Part shown: piece after piece, positions 29,848 to 38,535 of the stretch
Position numbering within the stretch: the stretch's first letter is position 1
Layout of the letters: the number at the start of each line of letters is the position of its first letter
NCBI GenBank assembly: GCA_029882215.1
Contig: JAOULC010000003.1
Location: 62,001-126,000 of the forward strand
DNA from: Gammaproteobacteria bacterium
Lineage (GTDB): Bacteria; Pseudomonadota; Gammaproteobacteria; SZUA-229
DNA length: 64,000 nucleotides
Reading direction: 5' to 3'
Program-made: the position numbers and the translations under genes
Notes under the pieces: generated by a model
What the model saw: only the letters and a program-made list of their open reading frames with translations
What the model was told of the DNA's origin: nothing
Databases searched by the model: none

Positions 29848-30278
29848 GCGCAGACAAAATAATCATACGTGATGCTGACTGGCTGCAGGATAATTCGGAT
29901 CTAAAATATATCCGCAGGGAAGTTTTTATTGTCGAACAACAGGTACCTGAGGCAATGGAATGGGATGAGCAGGATTTATCAGCGCTACACTGTCTGGCTA
30001 TTGTAAATAATAAAGCCGTTGCAACGGCACGACTTCAGCGTAATGGTCAGCTAGGGCGTATGGCCGTATTAAAAGAATACAGACACCGCGGTATTGGCGG
30101 CATGCTTTTAACACACCTCATCAATAAGTACCCGCTACCAATTTCTACACCTCTTTTTTTACATGCGCAAAAACATGCTGTAGACTTTTATAAAAAATAT
30201 CACTTCATCAGGGATGAAAATGAATTCATGGAAGCCGGGATTCCACATTATTTAATGACAATGAGAAACGATAAGTAA
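29844..30278 (+). CDS. GNAT-family N-acetyltransferase
   Basis: 144 aa, with a GTG start overlapping the roxA stop (GTGA). The acetyl-CoA-binding motif reads LGRMAVLKEYRHRGIGGMLLTHL (R-x-x-G-x-G/A type). The N-terminal part contains IRREVFIVEQQVPEAMEWDEQDL, typical of the ElaA/YjcF-like branch, where the substrate is unknown. The C-terminus FYKKYHFIRDENEFMEAGIPHYLM is also family-typical. It sits in the purB-roxA operon, with the hypothetical gene at 30281 two bases behind it. Confidence 0.85.
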
Positions 30279-30280
30279 GC

Positions 30281-30826
30281 ATGAAGCCATTGATTCCGCC
30301 ACAGGCACCACCAGCTGATTTACCCGAGCGTTATGACCTGGGAAAAACCAATGCAGAGATTATCATCAACAGTGCCGCTGCCAACAAAAACGCAGCCATA
30401 TCAATGCTCAATCAGGGCGCTCTCGCGGTGCACATTTACACTCAGGATTTAGACCCACTTGTACTTAATGATGAAGCGGTTGCGAAAAACCTATTGAAAA
30501 TGGTTAAAAGCCATAAACAAATGCAAATAAAAATACTGATCAGAGACTCCAGCAAAGCCGTAAAGGGCTCTCACGCTTTACTCAGATTAGCCCAGCAACT
30601 CAGTACACATATTGAAGTCAGAGAAATTCCTCAGGCTTTTTATGAAGAAAAAGGATCTTTCATGGTGGTCGACAGAACAGGATTTTATTACCGCCCAAAT
30701 GCCAGAGAGTTTGAAGGTTCTGTGAATTTCTATAGCCCGATTCGGGCAGTCAAACTGATCGATTTTTTTACTAATGTCTGGGAAAAATCAACACCTGAAC
30801 CACATTTCAGGAAACTGCATATTTAA
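30281..30826 (+). CDS. Conserved-looking hypothetical protein, end of purB operon
   Basis: 181 aa, soluble, with no signal peptide or membrane segment. It contains an alternating beta/alpha pattern (ALAVHIYTQDLDPLVLN..., MQIKILIRDSSKAVKGSHALLRLAQQL..., HIEVREIPQAFYEEKGSFMVVDRTGFYYRPN) reminiscent of a phospholipase-D-like fold, but the HxK motif is absent. I do not recognise a function. It starts 2 bp after the GNAT gene and is followed by a strong terminator, so it is the operon's last gene. Confidence 0.75.
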   Translation: MKPLIPPQAPPADLPERYDLGKTNAEIIINSAAANKNAAISMLNQGALAVHIYTQDLDPLVLNDEAVAKNLLKMVKSHKQMQIKILIRDSSKAVKGSHALLRLAQQLSTHIEVREIPQAFYEEKGSFMVVDRTGFYYRPNAREFEGSVNFYSPIRAVKLIDFFTNVWEKSTPEPHFRKLHI

Positions 30827-30843
30827 TATTTCCAGGCACCAAT

Positions 30844-30883
30844 AAAAAAGCCCCTGCAATAGTCATATCGCAGGGGCTTTTTT
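30844..30883. terminator. Strong bidirectional terminator after the purB operon
   Basis: A perfect 14-bp stem: AAAAAAGCCCCTGC (30844-30857) with GCAGGGGCTTTTTT (30870-30883) around a 12-nt loop, flanked by A and T runs. It serves both the purB operon and the convergent soxB. Confidence 0.92.
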
Positions 30884-30901
30884 TATCTTAATAATGATTC
30901 A

Positions 30902-32836
30902 TCAAGATGATTTGCCAGCATAGTCGGCAATACCCGGGTTGTTATTAACACCGATCAGTTCAGGATCATTTTGCTTAGGAATAACGTAAACATTATCTTC
31001 GCCACGGCGTCTGATCAGGTGATCACGTACCACATCCCATAACGGGCGACCTTCAGGTGTTCTGGTTACACTTGCCCAGCCCGCGACTGTATAGGTTTTT
31101 TCAGGGTCAATCGGCGTACCATCATCCAGTCGTGCATTGGTAATACGCTTGCCAAGTGTTGCAGCCGGCTCAATTGTGTAGTCCAGACCACCGACACGAA
31201 CCATATCACCGCCTGACTGCAAATACGGATCCGGATCAAACAGGTTATCTGCAACGCCTTCCAGAGTATCCAGTAATTGCTTGCCAGACATTCCGCTAAC
31301 ATAGGTTTCACCGTAAGTCATTGAGCTCTGAGTCAGCACATCTTCCATTGTGATCCACTCGCCTTTTAGTTTACTGGTTCCCCAGCGAACACCGGCTGAC
31401 ATGGAGATATCCGCATCATACTCATCACGTAAAGCATTACACAAAATCTGATCCCATGTACCCATAAAGTTACCGCGACGATATAAGGTACGGTCTGCAA
31501 TGGCTAATTTTTCAGACAGGATTTCTTCATAGGTTTTGCCTAAACGCTCTTTATTGTAGAAGAACTCTTTATTACGGCTTTCAATGATCTTGTCATCGTA
31601 TTTTGTCTGACGCATCTGATCAATATAGGCCTGCATTTCTTTGTCAGCAGGAATCCAGTCAGTAATGATCGGCATCATTTTATAATGCATGGCTTTTACT
31701 TTACCGTCCTGAATATCAAAATCCATTACACCCAGATATTTAGAGTTAGATCCGGCATTTGTAACAAGGCAGGTATTACCCGCTACGTTCTTAACTTCAA
31801 CAGGCTTTGGAATACCATCATGTGTATGGCCACCAAAGACTGCGTTCAGACCCGGTACGCGCTCGGCCATCTTGATATCAACATCCATACCGTTATGTGA
31901 TAACAGTACGATTGCATCCGGCTTCTCATTTTTACGAATGCCTTTAACCAGCTCGATCATGTCATCTTCACGCAGACCGAATGACCAGTCCGGGAAAAAT
32001 TCCTGAGGATTGGCATTACCAGTACGCGGGAACGCCTGTCCGATCACGCAAATACGCGCACCGCCAACATTCTTGATGACATAGGGTCGGAAGGCATGGC
32101 CGGTGTCTTCATTGAAGAGACCTGTACCATCGTATTTTTCTACCATTTCGGGATATTCATCACCAAACATCGCATCCGGTTTAACACGGACATTCTGGCC
32201 AATGAAATCACCTTTGAACAAAGTGACATTGTTTAGTACTTCATTCTCACGATAGGTAAATTCCCAGTGCCCTACCATAACATCCACACCCATGATGTTA
32301 GAGGCTTCCACCATATCAACACCACGAGTCCATAGTGAGGTACCGGAACCCTGCCACAAATCACCACCATCAATGGTTAATGTGTTTTCACGGCCACCAG
32401 CCTGCTCTGTCAGCTGATTTTTTAATGCTTTGATGTGTGCATAACCACCCGTTTTACCGTATTTGCGTGCCGCGTTTTCAAAATCGATATAGGTATAGGC
32501 ATATGACTCTGGACTATTGAGCTGCATGCCCATTTTTTGCATTAATTTACTGCCAACAATGTGTGGCGGACGACCAAATGCATCACCCACACCTAAATTG
32601 ACGTTAGGCTCACGAAAATGAACCGGGTTAAGCTGTCCATGCACGTCTGTAATGTGGAATATACGCGCATTACCTTTCATCGGCAGGTCATAAAAGCCCG
32701 CAGGCATCGCAGATGATGTATCAGTTTTGCCCGCTGAAGCAGCAGTATCCTGATCTGATGAGCAGGCAGGAAGCATAGTAGCGGCAGTCCCTGCACTCAT
32801 TATTTTCAAGAACTCTCGACGGTCTATATATTTCAT
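30902..32836 (-). CDS. soxB: SoxB, periplasmic thiosulfohydrolase
   Basis: Di-manganese enzyme of the Sox sulfur-oxidation system; it hydrolyses the sulfate end from SoxY-bound thiosulfate. 644 aa. The metallophosphoesterase domain shows HITDVHGQLNPVHFREPNVNLG, TIDGGDLWQGSGTSLWTRG, VMVGHWEFTYRENE, LLSHNGMDVDIK and FGGHTHDGIP; the C-terminal 5'-nucleotidase-like domain follows (AGWASVTRTPEGRPLWD). The N-terminus has a twin-arginine-type signal (DRREFLKIMSAG), followed by LPACSS, so it may be a Tat lipoprotein. No other sox gene is in the window, matching gammaproteobacteria in which soxB stands apart from soxXYZA. Confidence 0.95.
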   Translation of the reverse strand: MKYIDRREFLKIMSAGTAATMLPACSSDQDTAASAGKTDTSSAMPAGFYDLPMKGNARIFHITDVHGQLNPVHFREPNVNLGVGDAFGRPPHIVGSKLMQKMGMQLNSPESYAYTYIDFENAARKYGKTGGYAHIKALKNQLTEQAGGRENTLTIDGGDLWQGSGTSLWTRGVDMVEASNIMGVDVMVGHWEFTYRENEVLNNVTLFKGDFIGQNVRVKPDAMFGDEYPEMVEKYDGTGLFNEDTGHAFRPYVIKNVGGARICVIGQAFPRTGNANPQEFFPDWSFGLREDDMIELVKGIRKNEKPDAIVLLSHNGMDVDIKMAERVPGLNAVFGGHTHDGIPKPVEVKNVAGNTCLVTNAGSNSKYLGVMDFDIQDGKVKAMHYKMMPIITDWIPADKEMQAYIDQMRQTKYDDKIIESRNKEFFYNKERLGKTYEEILSEKLAIADRTLYRRGNFMGTWDQILCNALRDEYDADISMSAGVRWGTSKLKGEWITMEDVLTQSSMTYGETYVSGMSGKQLLDTLEGVADNLFDPDPYLQSGGDMVRVGGLDYTIEPAATLGKRITNARLDDGTPIDPEKTYTVAGWASVTRTPEGRPLWDVVRDHLIRRRGEDNVYVIPKQNDPELIGVNNNPGIADYAGKSS

Positions 32837-32867
32837 AAAATTAGATCCAGATGGTAAATGTTTGTAA

Positions 32868-32980
32868 TTATTCGATTATGTCAGTGTTATATGTATTTTA
32901 TCCGATTATAATGCGGGTCGCGGTTAACAGCGGCTGGCATTAAAAGCTCACTTATCTATTCGATTTATATCGATTTATTA
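32868..32980. promoter_or_regulatory. Four CGATT-centred repeats in the soxB/HupE divergent region
   Basis: TTATTCGATTATG (CGATT at 32873), TTATCCGATTATA (32903), CTATTCGATTTATA (32961) and ATATCGATTTATTA (32971). The CGATT starts lie 30, 58 and 10 bp apart, so two of the intervals are close to whole helical turns. A TATAAT on each strand overlaps the second copy (32905-32912). This looks like a repeated operator for an unidentified regulator. Confidence 0.4.
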
Positions 32981-33023
32981 TTTTTAAGTGCCCATATATT
33001 AAAACATATTAGTCATTAAGCAA

Positions 33024-34220
33024 ATGAATCATTTATCTATACTTAGTTTTTCTCTACAACTACGCAGCGCATTAAAAACATTAACCACACTGTTGGCAGG
33101 CTTATTGGTTTATTCACCGCTCACTTTCGGCGATATCGTTAAACCCGCGCTGATAGAGATTAGTATTTATAATAGCGGGCACTACCGTATTGAGCTCCGT
33201 GTCAGCATCGAGGCCATGATGACGGGAATTGATGCACGCTATAAAAACACTCAGGACTCACCAAATGCTGAGGCCTATGACCGGCTGCGTGCCATGCCAG
33301 CAGAGCAGCTAGCGCTTGAATTTGAAAGTTTCAAATCCCGTTTAACATCTGAAGCATATTTAAAATTTGATGATAAAAAAACACATCTACAGATAGCAGA
33401 AGTCAATATACCTGAACCGGGCTATTTAAAAGTACCACGTACCAGCCTGATCATCATGCAAGGGCAGGTCGATAAAGACGTTGAAAAGGTTATCTGGTAT
33501 TACCCTCAAAGTTTTGCCGATAACGCTGTGCGCCTGCGCCAGGTTGATAAAGAAAAACAAAAATGGCACTGGTCAGGCTGGCAATGGTTAAGAAAAGATA
33601 AGCCCAGTGAGCCCTTCAGCCTGTCTGAAGTGTTTAACCCGCCAACTTTATTAGAGACCATTAAAACCTACACTGGCGCGGGCTTTGACCATATATTGCC
33701 CAAAGGGCTTGATCATATTCTGTTTATCTTAGGCATATTCTTGTTAAGCCTGAAAATGAGACCGCTATTATGGCAGGTGACTATGTTCACCCTGGCTCAT
33801 TCGATTACTTTGTCGTTATCCATGCTCAACATCATCAGCTTACCCTCAAACATTGTTGAACCACTGATTGCACTGTCGATAGCCTACATAGCCATAGAGA
33901 ACATTTTTATTAAGGATCACGATGAAAAAGCCAGAAACAGCCGCTTAGCCATCGTCTTTGCTTTTGGCTTATTACACGGACTGGGATTTGCCAGTATGCT
34001 GGCTGACTTTGGAATGCCGGATAATGCTTTTGCAACCGCTTTAATCAGCTTTAATGTCGGTGTTGAGCTGGGGCAGTTATTTGTTATTGCACTGGCTTTT
34101 ATAGCGGTGGGATTCTGGTTTGGTAAAAAGCAATGGTACCGTCAGGCCATCATTATCCCCTGCTCTGCAATGATTGCCCTGACGGGATTGTACTGGACGT
34201 ATGACAGAATCGTTTTTTAA
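33024..34220 (+). CDS. HupE/UreJ-like membrane protein
   Basis: 398 aa. It has an N-terminal signal, then a soluble region of ~190 residues of unclear fold, then 6-7 membrane helices. The membrane part matches HupE/UreJ type 2: GFDHILPKGLDHILFILGIFLLSL, LAHSITLSLSMLN, HGLGFASMLADFG and FNVGVELGQLFVIAL, with the conserved HDH/HxLDH and His pairs likely to bind a metal. Family members transport nickel or cobalt, but this long variant is mostly uncharacterised. It diverges from soxB across the repeat region. Confidence 0.8.
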   Translation: MNHLSILSFSLQLRSALKTLTTLLAGLLVYSPLTFGDIVKPALIEISIYNSGHYRIELRVSIEAMMTGIDARYKNTQDSPNAEAYDRLRAMPAEQLALEFESFKSRLTSEAYLKFDDKKTHLQIAEVNIPEPGYLKVPRTSLIIMQGQVDKDVEKVIWYYPQSFADNAVRLRQVDKEKQKWHWSGWQWLRKDKPSEPFSLSEVFNPPTLLETIKTYTGAGFDHILPKGLDHILFILGIFLLSLKMRPLLWQVTMFTLAHSITLSLSMLNIISLPSNIVEPLIALSIAYIAIENIFIKDHDEKARNSRLAIVFAFGLLHGLGFASMLADFGMPDNAFATALISFNVGVELGQLFVIALAFIAVGFWFGKKQWYRQAIIIPCSAMIALTGLYWTYDRIVF

Positions 34221-34222
34221 AG

Positions 34223-34852
34223 TTAAATACTTTGCTGTTTTTTAAAATATACAAACAACCGGTAAGCTAATAAACCGCTAAGAATAATAGCAATGATAAC
34301 CGGCTGGCGAAAATCAGCCCGTGTCATCCAGAAGTAATGAACAACAGCCATCAGTGATATCGGATAAATCATCTGGTGCAGGGTTTTCCAGCGTCTTTTC
34401 AACCTTTTCATCATTTTATTGGTAGACGTCAGCACCAGTGGAATTAATAAAATAAACGTTGCAAAACCCAGCGTAATAAAAGGACGTTTAATAATATCTT
34501 TAACAATTTCATTCCAGTCAAAATACTGATCAAACCATACATATGCCAGCAAGTGTAGGCTGGCATAAAAAAACATAATCAAGCCGAGCATTCGGCGCAC
34601 TCGAATCAATGCCGTTAAACCCGCTATTTTTCTCAGCGGTGTTACCGCTAATGTAAAGAGCAATATATACAGCGCCCAGTCACCCAGAGTACGAATAATG
34701 GTCTCGGCCGGGTTTACCCCGAGCCCCTGATTAAAGCCGTTCCAGACAAGATTCATTAATGGCAACAAACACAATATAAAAACAGCGGGCTTAATAAGAG
34801 CCGGATTATACAAACTAGATGAGTATTTATTTGAGTTGATAACCGTATCCAT
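34223..34852 (-). CDS. msrQ: MsrQ (YedZ), heme-b membrane subunit of methionine sulfoxide reductase
   Basis: 209-aa ferric-reductase-like membrane protein that passes electrons from the quinone pool to MsrP. Six hydrophobic helices are visible. Family marks: ETIIRTLGDWALYILLFTLAVTPLRKIAGLTALIRVRRMLGL, YASLHLLAYVWFDQ, and the helix WKTLHQMIYPISLMAVVHYFWM, with histidines suited to heme. It overlaps the msrP stop by one base, forming an msrPQ operon. Confidence 0.92.
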   Translation of the reverse strand: MDTVINSNKYSSSLYNPALIKPAVFILCLLPLMNLVWNGFNQGLGVNPAETIIRTLGDWALYILLFTLAVTPLRKIAGLTALIRVRRMLGLIMFFYASLHLLAYVWFDQYFDWNEIVKDIIKRPFITLGFATFILLIPLVLTSTNKMMKRLKRRWKTLHQMIYPISLMAVVHYFWMTRADFRQPVIIAIILSGLLAYRLFVYFKKQQSI

Positions 34853-35817
34853 TAAAAGTTTTTCTTCAAATCCATACCGGCATATAAGTGGGCGACCTGC
34901 TCTGCATAACCGTTAAATATTTGTGTATCATGCTTCGGTGCCCAGAACGGTTCACCGATTTTTCTTTCGGTTTTCTGGCTCCATCTTGGGTGGTCAACTT
35001 GCGGATTAACATTGGAATAGAAGCCGTATTCTTTAGGACCGATTTTATTCCAGGTTGAGAGCGGCTGATGCTCAGTGAAGCGTATTTTCACAATTGATTT
35101 GATACTTTTAAAGCCGTATTTCCAGGGCACCACCAGGCGTATGGGCGCGCCATTTTGATTGGGTAAATCATTGCCGTATAAACCCACAGCCATCAGTGTC
35201 AGTGGATTCATTGCTTCATCGATGCGCAGGCCTTCGGTGTAAGGCCAGGGCAGCACTTTTAGCACTTGCCCCGGCATCCGTTTAGTATCATACAAAGTCA
35301 CAAACTCTACATACTTAGCCTTGGATGTCGGTTTAAACTGCTTGATCATGTCCGCTAAAGGGAAACCAACCCAGGGTATAACCATTGACCAGCCTTCTAC
35401 GCAGCGAAAACGGTAGATACGTTCCTCCAGTGCATACGGTTTTATAAAATCTTCGAGATTAAAAACACCCGGCTTTTCTACTTCACCCTCGATGGCGACT
35501 GACCAGGGATCAGAATTGAAAGACTTTGCTTTTTGAGCCGGATCATATTTACTCGTACCAAATTCATAAAAATTATTGTAACCGCTGACGTCGCTAAAAT
35601 CTGTCAGTTTATCGGCTGCACTGAATGCACTTTTTGGCAGATCACTGTATTTACCGGCAGCTGTTTTGGCGTGCGATAATGATATGTGGCCGCCAGTCAG
35701 AAGAGCAGCTGAGCCGAAGCCAATTTTTTTAATGAATTCACGTCTGCCTTCAAATACCTTCTGATCGGTGATTTCAGATGGCAAGATGTCGTCTGAACTT
35801 TTAATAATAATGCTCAT
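34852..35817 (-). CDS. msrP: MsrP (YedY), periplasmic molybdenum methionine-sulfoxide reductase
   Basis: Repairs oxidised methionine in periplasmic proteins; holds Mo-molybdopterin. I start it at 35817, where GAGG lies 7 bp upstream, and not at 35919, because the added residues look unrelated. The resulting 321 aa carry a Tat signal ([21 protein letters not shown]), the Mo-ligand Cys in [20 protein letters not shown], and the downstream [21 protein letters not shown] and [16 protein letters not shown]. It is coupled to msrQ. In an organism meeting oxidants this is a repair system. Confidence 0.93.
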   Translation of the reverse strand: MSIIIKSSDDILPSEITDQKVFEGRREFIKKIGFGSAALLTGGHISLSHAKTAAGKYSDLPKSAFSAADKLTDFSDVSGYNNFYEFGTSKYDPAQKAKSFNSDPWSVAIEGEVEKPGVFNLEDFIKPYALEERIYRFRCVEGWSMVIPWVGFPLADMIKQFKPTSKAKYVEFVTLYDTKRMPGQVLKVLPWPYTEGLRIDEAMNPLTLMAVGLYGNDLPNQNGAPIRLVVPWKYGFKSIKSIVKIRFTEHQPLSTWNKIGPKEYGFYSNVNPQVDHPRWSQKTERKIGEPFWAPKHDTQIFNGYAEQVAHLYAGMDLKKNF

Positions 35818-35926
35818 AATTAACCTCGTAAGTGTCAATAAAGAGACACTGATACAGATCAAAAGTTCATGGTATTGACAGAAATATTCAAAGCAATCAT
35901 CAAGATTGCAGTACGACAAAGTTTAA

Positions 35927-36796
35927 TCAGTACTCCGCCAGCAGGCGTTCAATCGATGATTTAACACCAGCCACCTCAAATGGTTTATTGCAAATAGCTG
36001 AAACACCAGATTGTTGTACTGTCGTCAGAATGCGCTGATTCTCTTCCGAGGTAACCATTAATAGCGGCACCGATTTTTGACTGCTTTCTTTGCGAATATA
36101 ATCCGTTAATGCCTGTCCATCGATATCGGGCATATGGTAATCCGTTATGATTAAATCAAAAAATTGCTTATCAATTAAAGCAATGGCGGCTGCCCCGCCA
36201 TCAGCCTCAGCAAAGTTCTCAACCCCCATATCTGTCAGTACGCGCCTGATTTGTTTGCGAGAAAAAGCACTATCATCGACGATTAATACGTTCAAATCTT
36301 CAATAATGACATTTTCGAGATGCAGCTCATCAGGCTCAAGATAATCAAGTGAGTTGTATAGCGCTTTTCTGAACTGGGAAGCTTCAAAAGGCTTGGGCAG
36401 TAATGCCGTGATACCAGCCTGTCTTATCGGGTCCAGCATTTCTGTATGTGTTTCGCTGGATATCAAAATATAGGCAATGTCCATTAAATCATCCTCAGCG
36501 CGTATCATTTGCACTAGATCAAGGCATGACATATCCGGCAGGTACATGGCGCTTATGGTTAAATCAAAATGTCTGGATTGCATATGTTTAAACGCTTCAC
36601 CGCCCGTTTGCACATATTCAATAAACTCAATACCTGCCTCGTTCAGCTCATTAGTGATGATTTTTGCTTGTGTCGATGATGGTTCAACCATCAACACCGT
36701 CAATTCATTCAGGGTTTTCAATGCTTTCAATCTCTTGATGTTAAGGTAAGATACGGCTTTAAAAATAAGTTTAGCAGCAAGTCTGTAATCCGCCAT
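35927..36796 (-). CDS. Double-receiver response regulator, first receiver degenerate
   Basis: 289 aa with two CheY-like receivers and no output domain. The first (~30-150) has VLMVEPSSTQ where the acidic pair belongs and ISAMYLPDM where the phospho-accepting Asp belongs (Ala instead), though its KPFE lysine remains; it cannot be phosphorylated normally. The second (~165-285) is complete: VLIVDDSAFSRKQ, LIITDYHMPDIDG, VTSEENQ and NKPFE. The listed start is 4 bp from the aat start on the other strand, so a downstream start (a TTG/GTG in the first ~30 residues) is possible. It probably acts by protein-protein signalling. Confidence 0.85.
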   Translation of the reverse strand: MADYRLAAKLIFKAVSYLNIKRLKALKTLNELTVLMVEPSSTQAKIITNELNEAGIEFIEYVQTGGEAFKHMQSRHFDLTISAMYLPDMSCLDLVQMIRAEDDLMDIAYILISSETHTEMLDPIRQAGITALLPKPFEASQFRKALYNSLDYLEPDELHLENVIIEDLNVLIVDDSAFSRKQIRRVLTDMGVENFAEADGGAAAIALIDKQFFDLIITDYHMPDIDGQALTDYIRKESSQKSVPLLMVTSEENQRILTTVQQSGVSAICNKPFEVAGVKSSIERLLAEY

Positions 36797-36799
36797 AAA

Positions 36800-37516
36800 A
36801 TGTCTAAAAATTACATACCCTGGATAGACCCTGAGAAACTGGAATTCCCGCCAGTCAGTGAAGCATGGGATGAACCTAACGGCATCCTCGCTGCCGGTGG
36901 CGACCTGTCAGAGGCTCGCCTTATAGAGGCCTATTGTCACGGTGTTTTCCCCTGGTACAACGAAGATGAGCCCATTTTATGGTGGTCACCCAATCCGCGC
37001 TGTGTATTAAAACCGGCAGATTTAAAAGTTTCCAAAAGCCTCAGAAAAACCATCAACAAAAAAAAATATGCCATCACATTTGATCACTGCTTCAGTGAGG
37101 TCATCAGCGCCTGTGCTACTGGCAGAGAAGCAGCGGATAGCCACAGTTCCGGCACCTGGATTTCTGCTGAAATGAAACAGGCGTATATCGGTTTACACCA
37201 AAGCGGCTATGCACACTCTGTCGAGTGCTGGTTAGGTAAACAGCTGGTGGGTGGTTTATATGGGCTGGCAATAGGCAAGGTATTTTTTGGTGAGTCAATG
37301 TTCAGCCGGGAAAATGATGCATCTAAAGTCGCATTTGCTACGCTTTGTGAAAAACTAACTATCAAGGGCTTCGAGTTGATTGACGGACAGGTCTACTCAC
37401 CTCACCTCGAAACCCTTGGCTTTACTTTAATTGAACGCAGCGAATTTGTAGCAAGTCTGAAAAATTTAACTAATAAAAGAGAAAAATCAATTTTTAACAG
37501 ATCACTTATTTTTTAA
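36800..37516 (+). CDS. aat: Leucyl/phenylalanyl-tRNA-protein transferase
   Basis: Adds Leu or Phe to N-terminal Arg/Lys of proteins, marking them for ClpS/ClpAP (N-end rule). 238 aa, the usual size. Seen: GILAAGGDLSEARLIEAYCHGVFPWYNEDEPILWWSPNPRCVL, SSGTWISAEMKQAYIGLHQSGYAHSVECW, and GGLYGLAIGKVFFGESMFSRENDASKVAF. The final 15 bp overlap the convergent tatD gene tail to tail. Confidence 0.94.
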   Translation: MSKNYIPWIDPEKLEFPPVSEAWDEPNGILAAGGDLSEARLIEAYCHGVFPWYNEDEPILWWSPNPRCVLKPADLKVSKSLRKTINKKKYAITFDHCFSEVISACATGREAADSHSSGTWISAEMKQAYIGLHQSGYAHSVECWLGKQLVGGLYGLAIGKVFFGESMFSRENDASKVAFATLCEKLTIKGFELIDGQVYSPHLETLGFTLIERSEFVASLKNLTNKREKSIFNRSLIF

Positions 37517-38275
37517 GAAGTTATAAAAATTTTGTTTGCTGATGGCAGCCACTTCCTCAACACTCAGATTACGTTCGTTGGCCACACACTCGGCCACGTA
37601 TTTGACATAGCCAGGCTGATTTTGTTTTCCTCTCATCGGAACAGGCGCCAGATAAGGCGAGTCAGTTTCAATTAAAAAACGATTCTCAGGTACTTTTCTG
37701 ATGACCTCCCGGATCTGCTCTGCTGTTTTAAAAGTTGCTATACCACTGAATGAGATATAGAGGTTCTGATCCAGCGCTGCTTTTGCAAACGCCCAGTCCT
37801 CTGTAAAGCAGTGAATAACGCCTCCGCAATCCTGCACTGATTCCTCTTTAAGTATTTTAAGTGTGTCGGCCTGTGCCTCTCTTGTGTGCACAATAACAGG
37901 TTTGCTAACGGTTTTAGCGGCGCTAATGTGATGTCGAAAACGTAGCTTTTGCCATTCGGGCTTATCTTTTTGATAAAAGTAATCTAAACCTGTTTCGCCA
38001 ACCGCAACGACCTCCTCTTTTGATGCGTATTGCAATATGGTCTCAACACTGAGTGCATCACCTACTGCATGTGTAGGATGCATACCAGCAGATACCGATA
38101 TCTGGGCATAGTCTTTTACCGCATCATACATTTTATCAAAGCCATATAAATCAATACAAACACACAGCATATGCTCTACATTATTAGCTGAAACTTCTTT
38201 CATTAATTCATTAATATTGTTTTGATAACCATTCAGATCGATACAATCTATATGACAATGTGAATCTATAAACAT
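37502..38275 (-). CDS. tatD: TatD-family metal-dependent DNase
   Basis: 257-aa TIM-barrel hydrolase (YcfH/YjjV/TatD group). Metal ligands: the opening FIDSHCHID, VGETGLDYFY, VIVHTREA, VIHCFTEDW and LIETDSPYLAPVPMRGKQNQP. This last motif is diagnostic for the family. Which of the E. coli paralogues it matches cannot be decided. It overlaps aat convergently by 15 bp. Confidence 0.9.
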   Translation of the reverse strand: MFIDSHCHIDCIDLNGYQNNINELMKEVSANNVEHMLCVCIDLYGFDKMYDAVKDYAQISVSAGMHPTHAVGDALSVETILQYASKEEVVAVGETGLDYFYQKDKPEWQKLRFRHHISAAKTVSKPVIVHTREAQADTLKILKEESVQDCGGVIHCFTEDWAFAKAALDQNLYISFSGIATFKTAEQIREVIRKVPENRFLIETDSPYLAPVPMRGKQNQPGYVKYVAECVANERNLSVEEVAAISKQNFYNFLKNK

Positions 38276-38535
38276 TTACTATTTCTCACCTGTTAAATGG
38301 ATTTATTGTGCTGGTTTTAATTCATCGCTTACGAGTAATCCAAGGGAACAACACACAAGATAACCGGGATAAAAATCTGGGGGATTTAAGAAAAGAAATT
38401 AATACCATACCTGTGTTTGTGACCACGGTAACTGGCGTAGTGAACAAACTAAAGCAGTAATAATATCAGATGCCGGGGTAATTAACATCTGAAAAAATCT
38501 ACCGCAGGCAGCAGTATGTATGTGTCATACAACGC

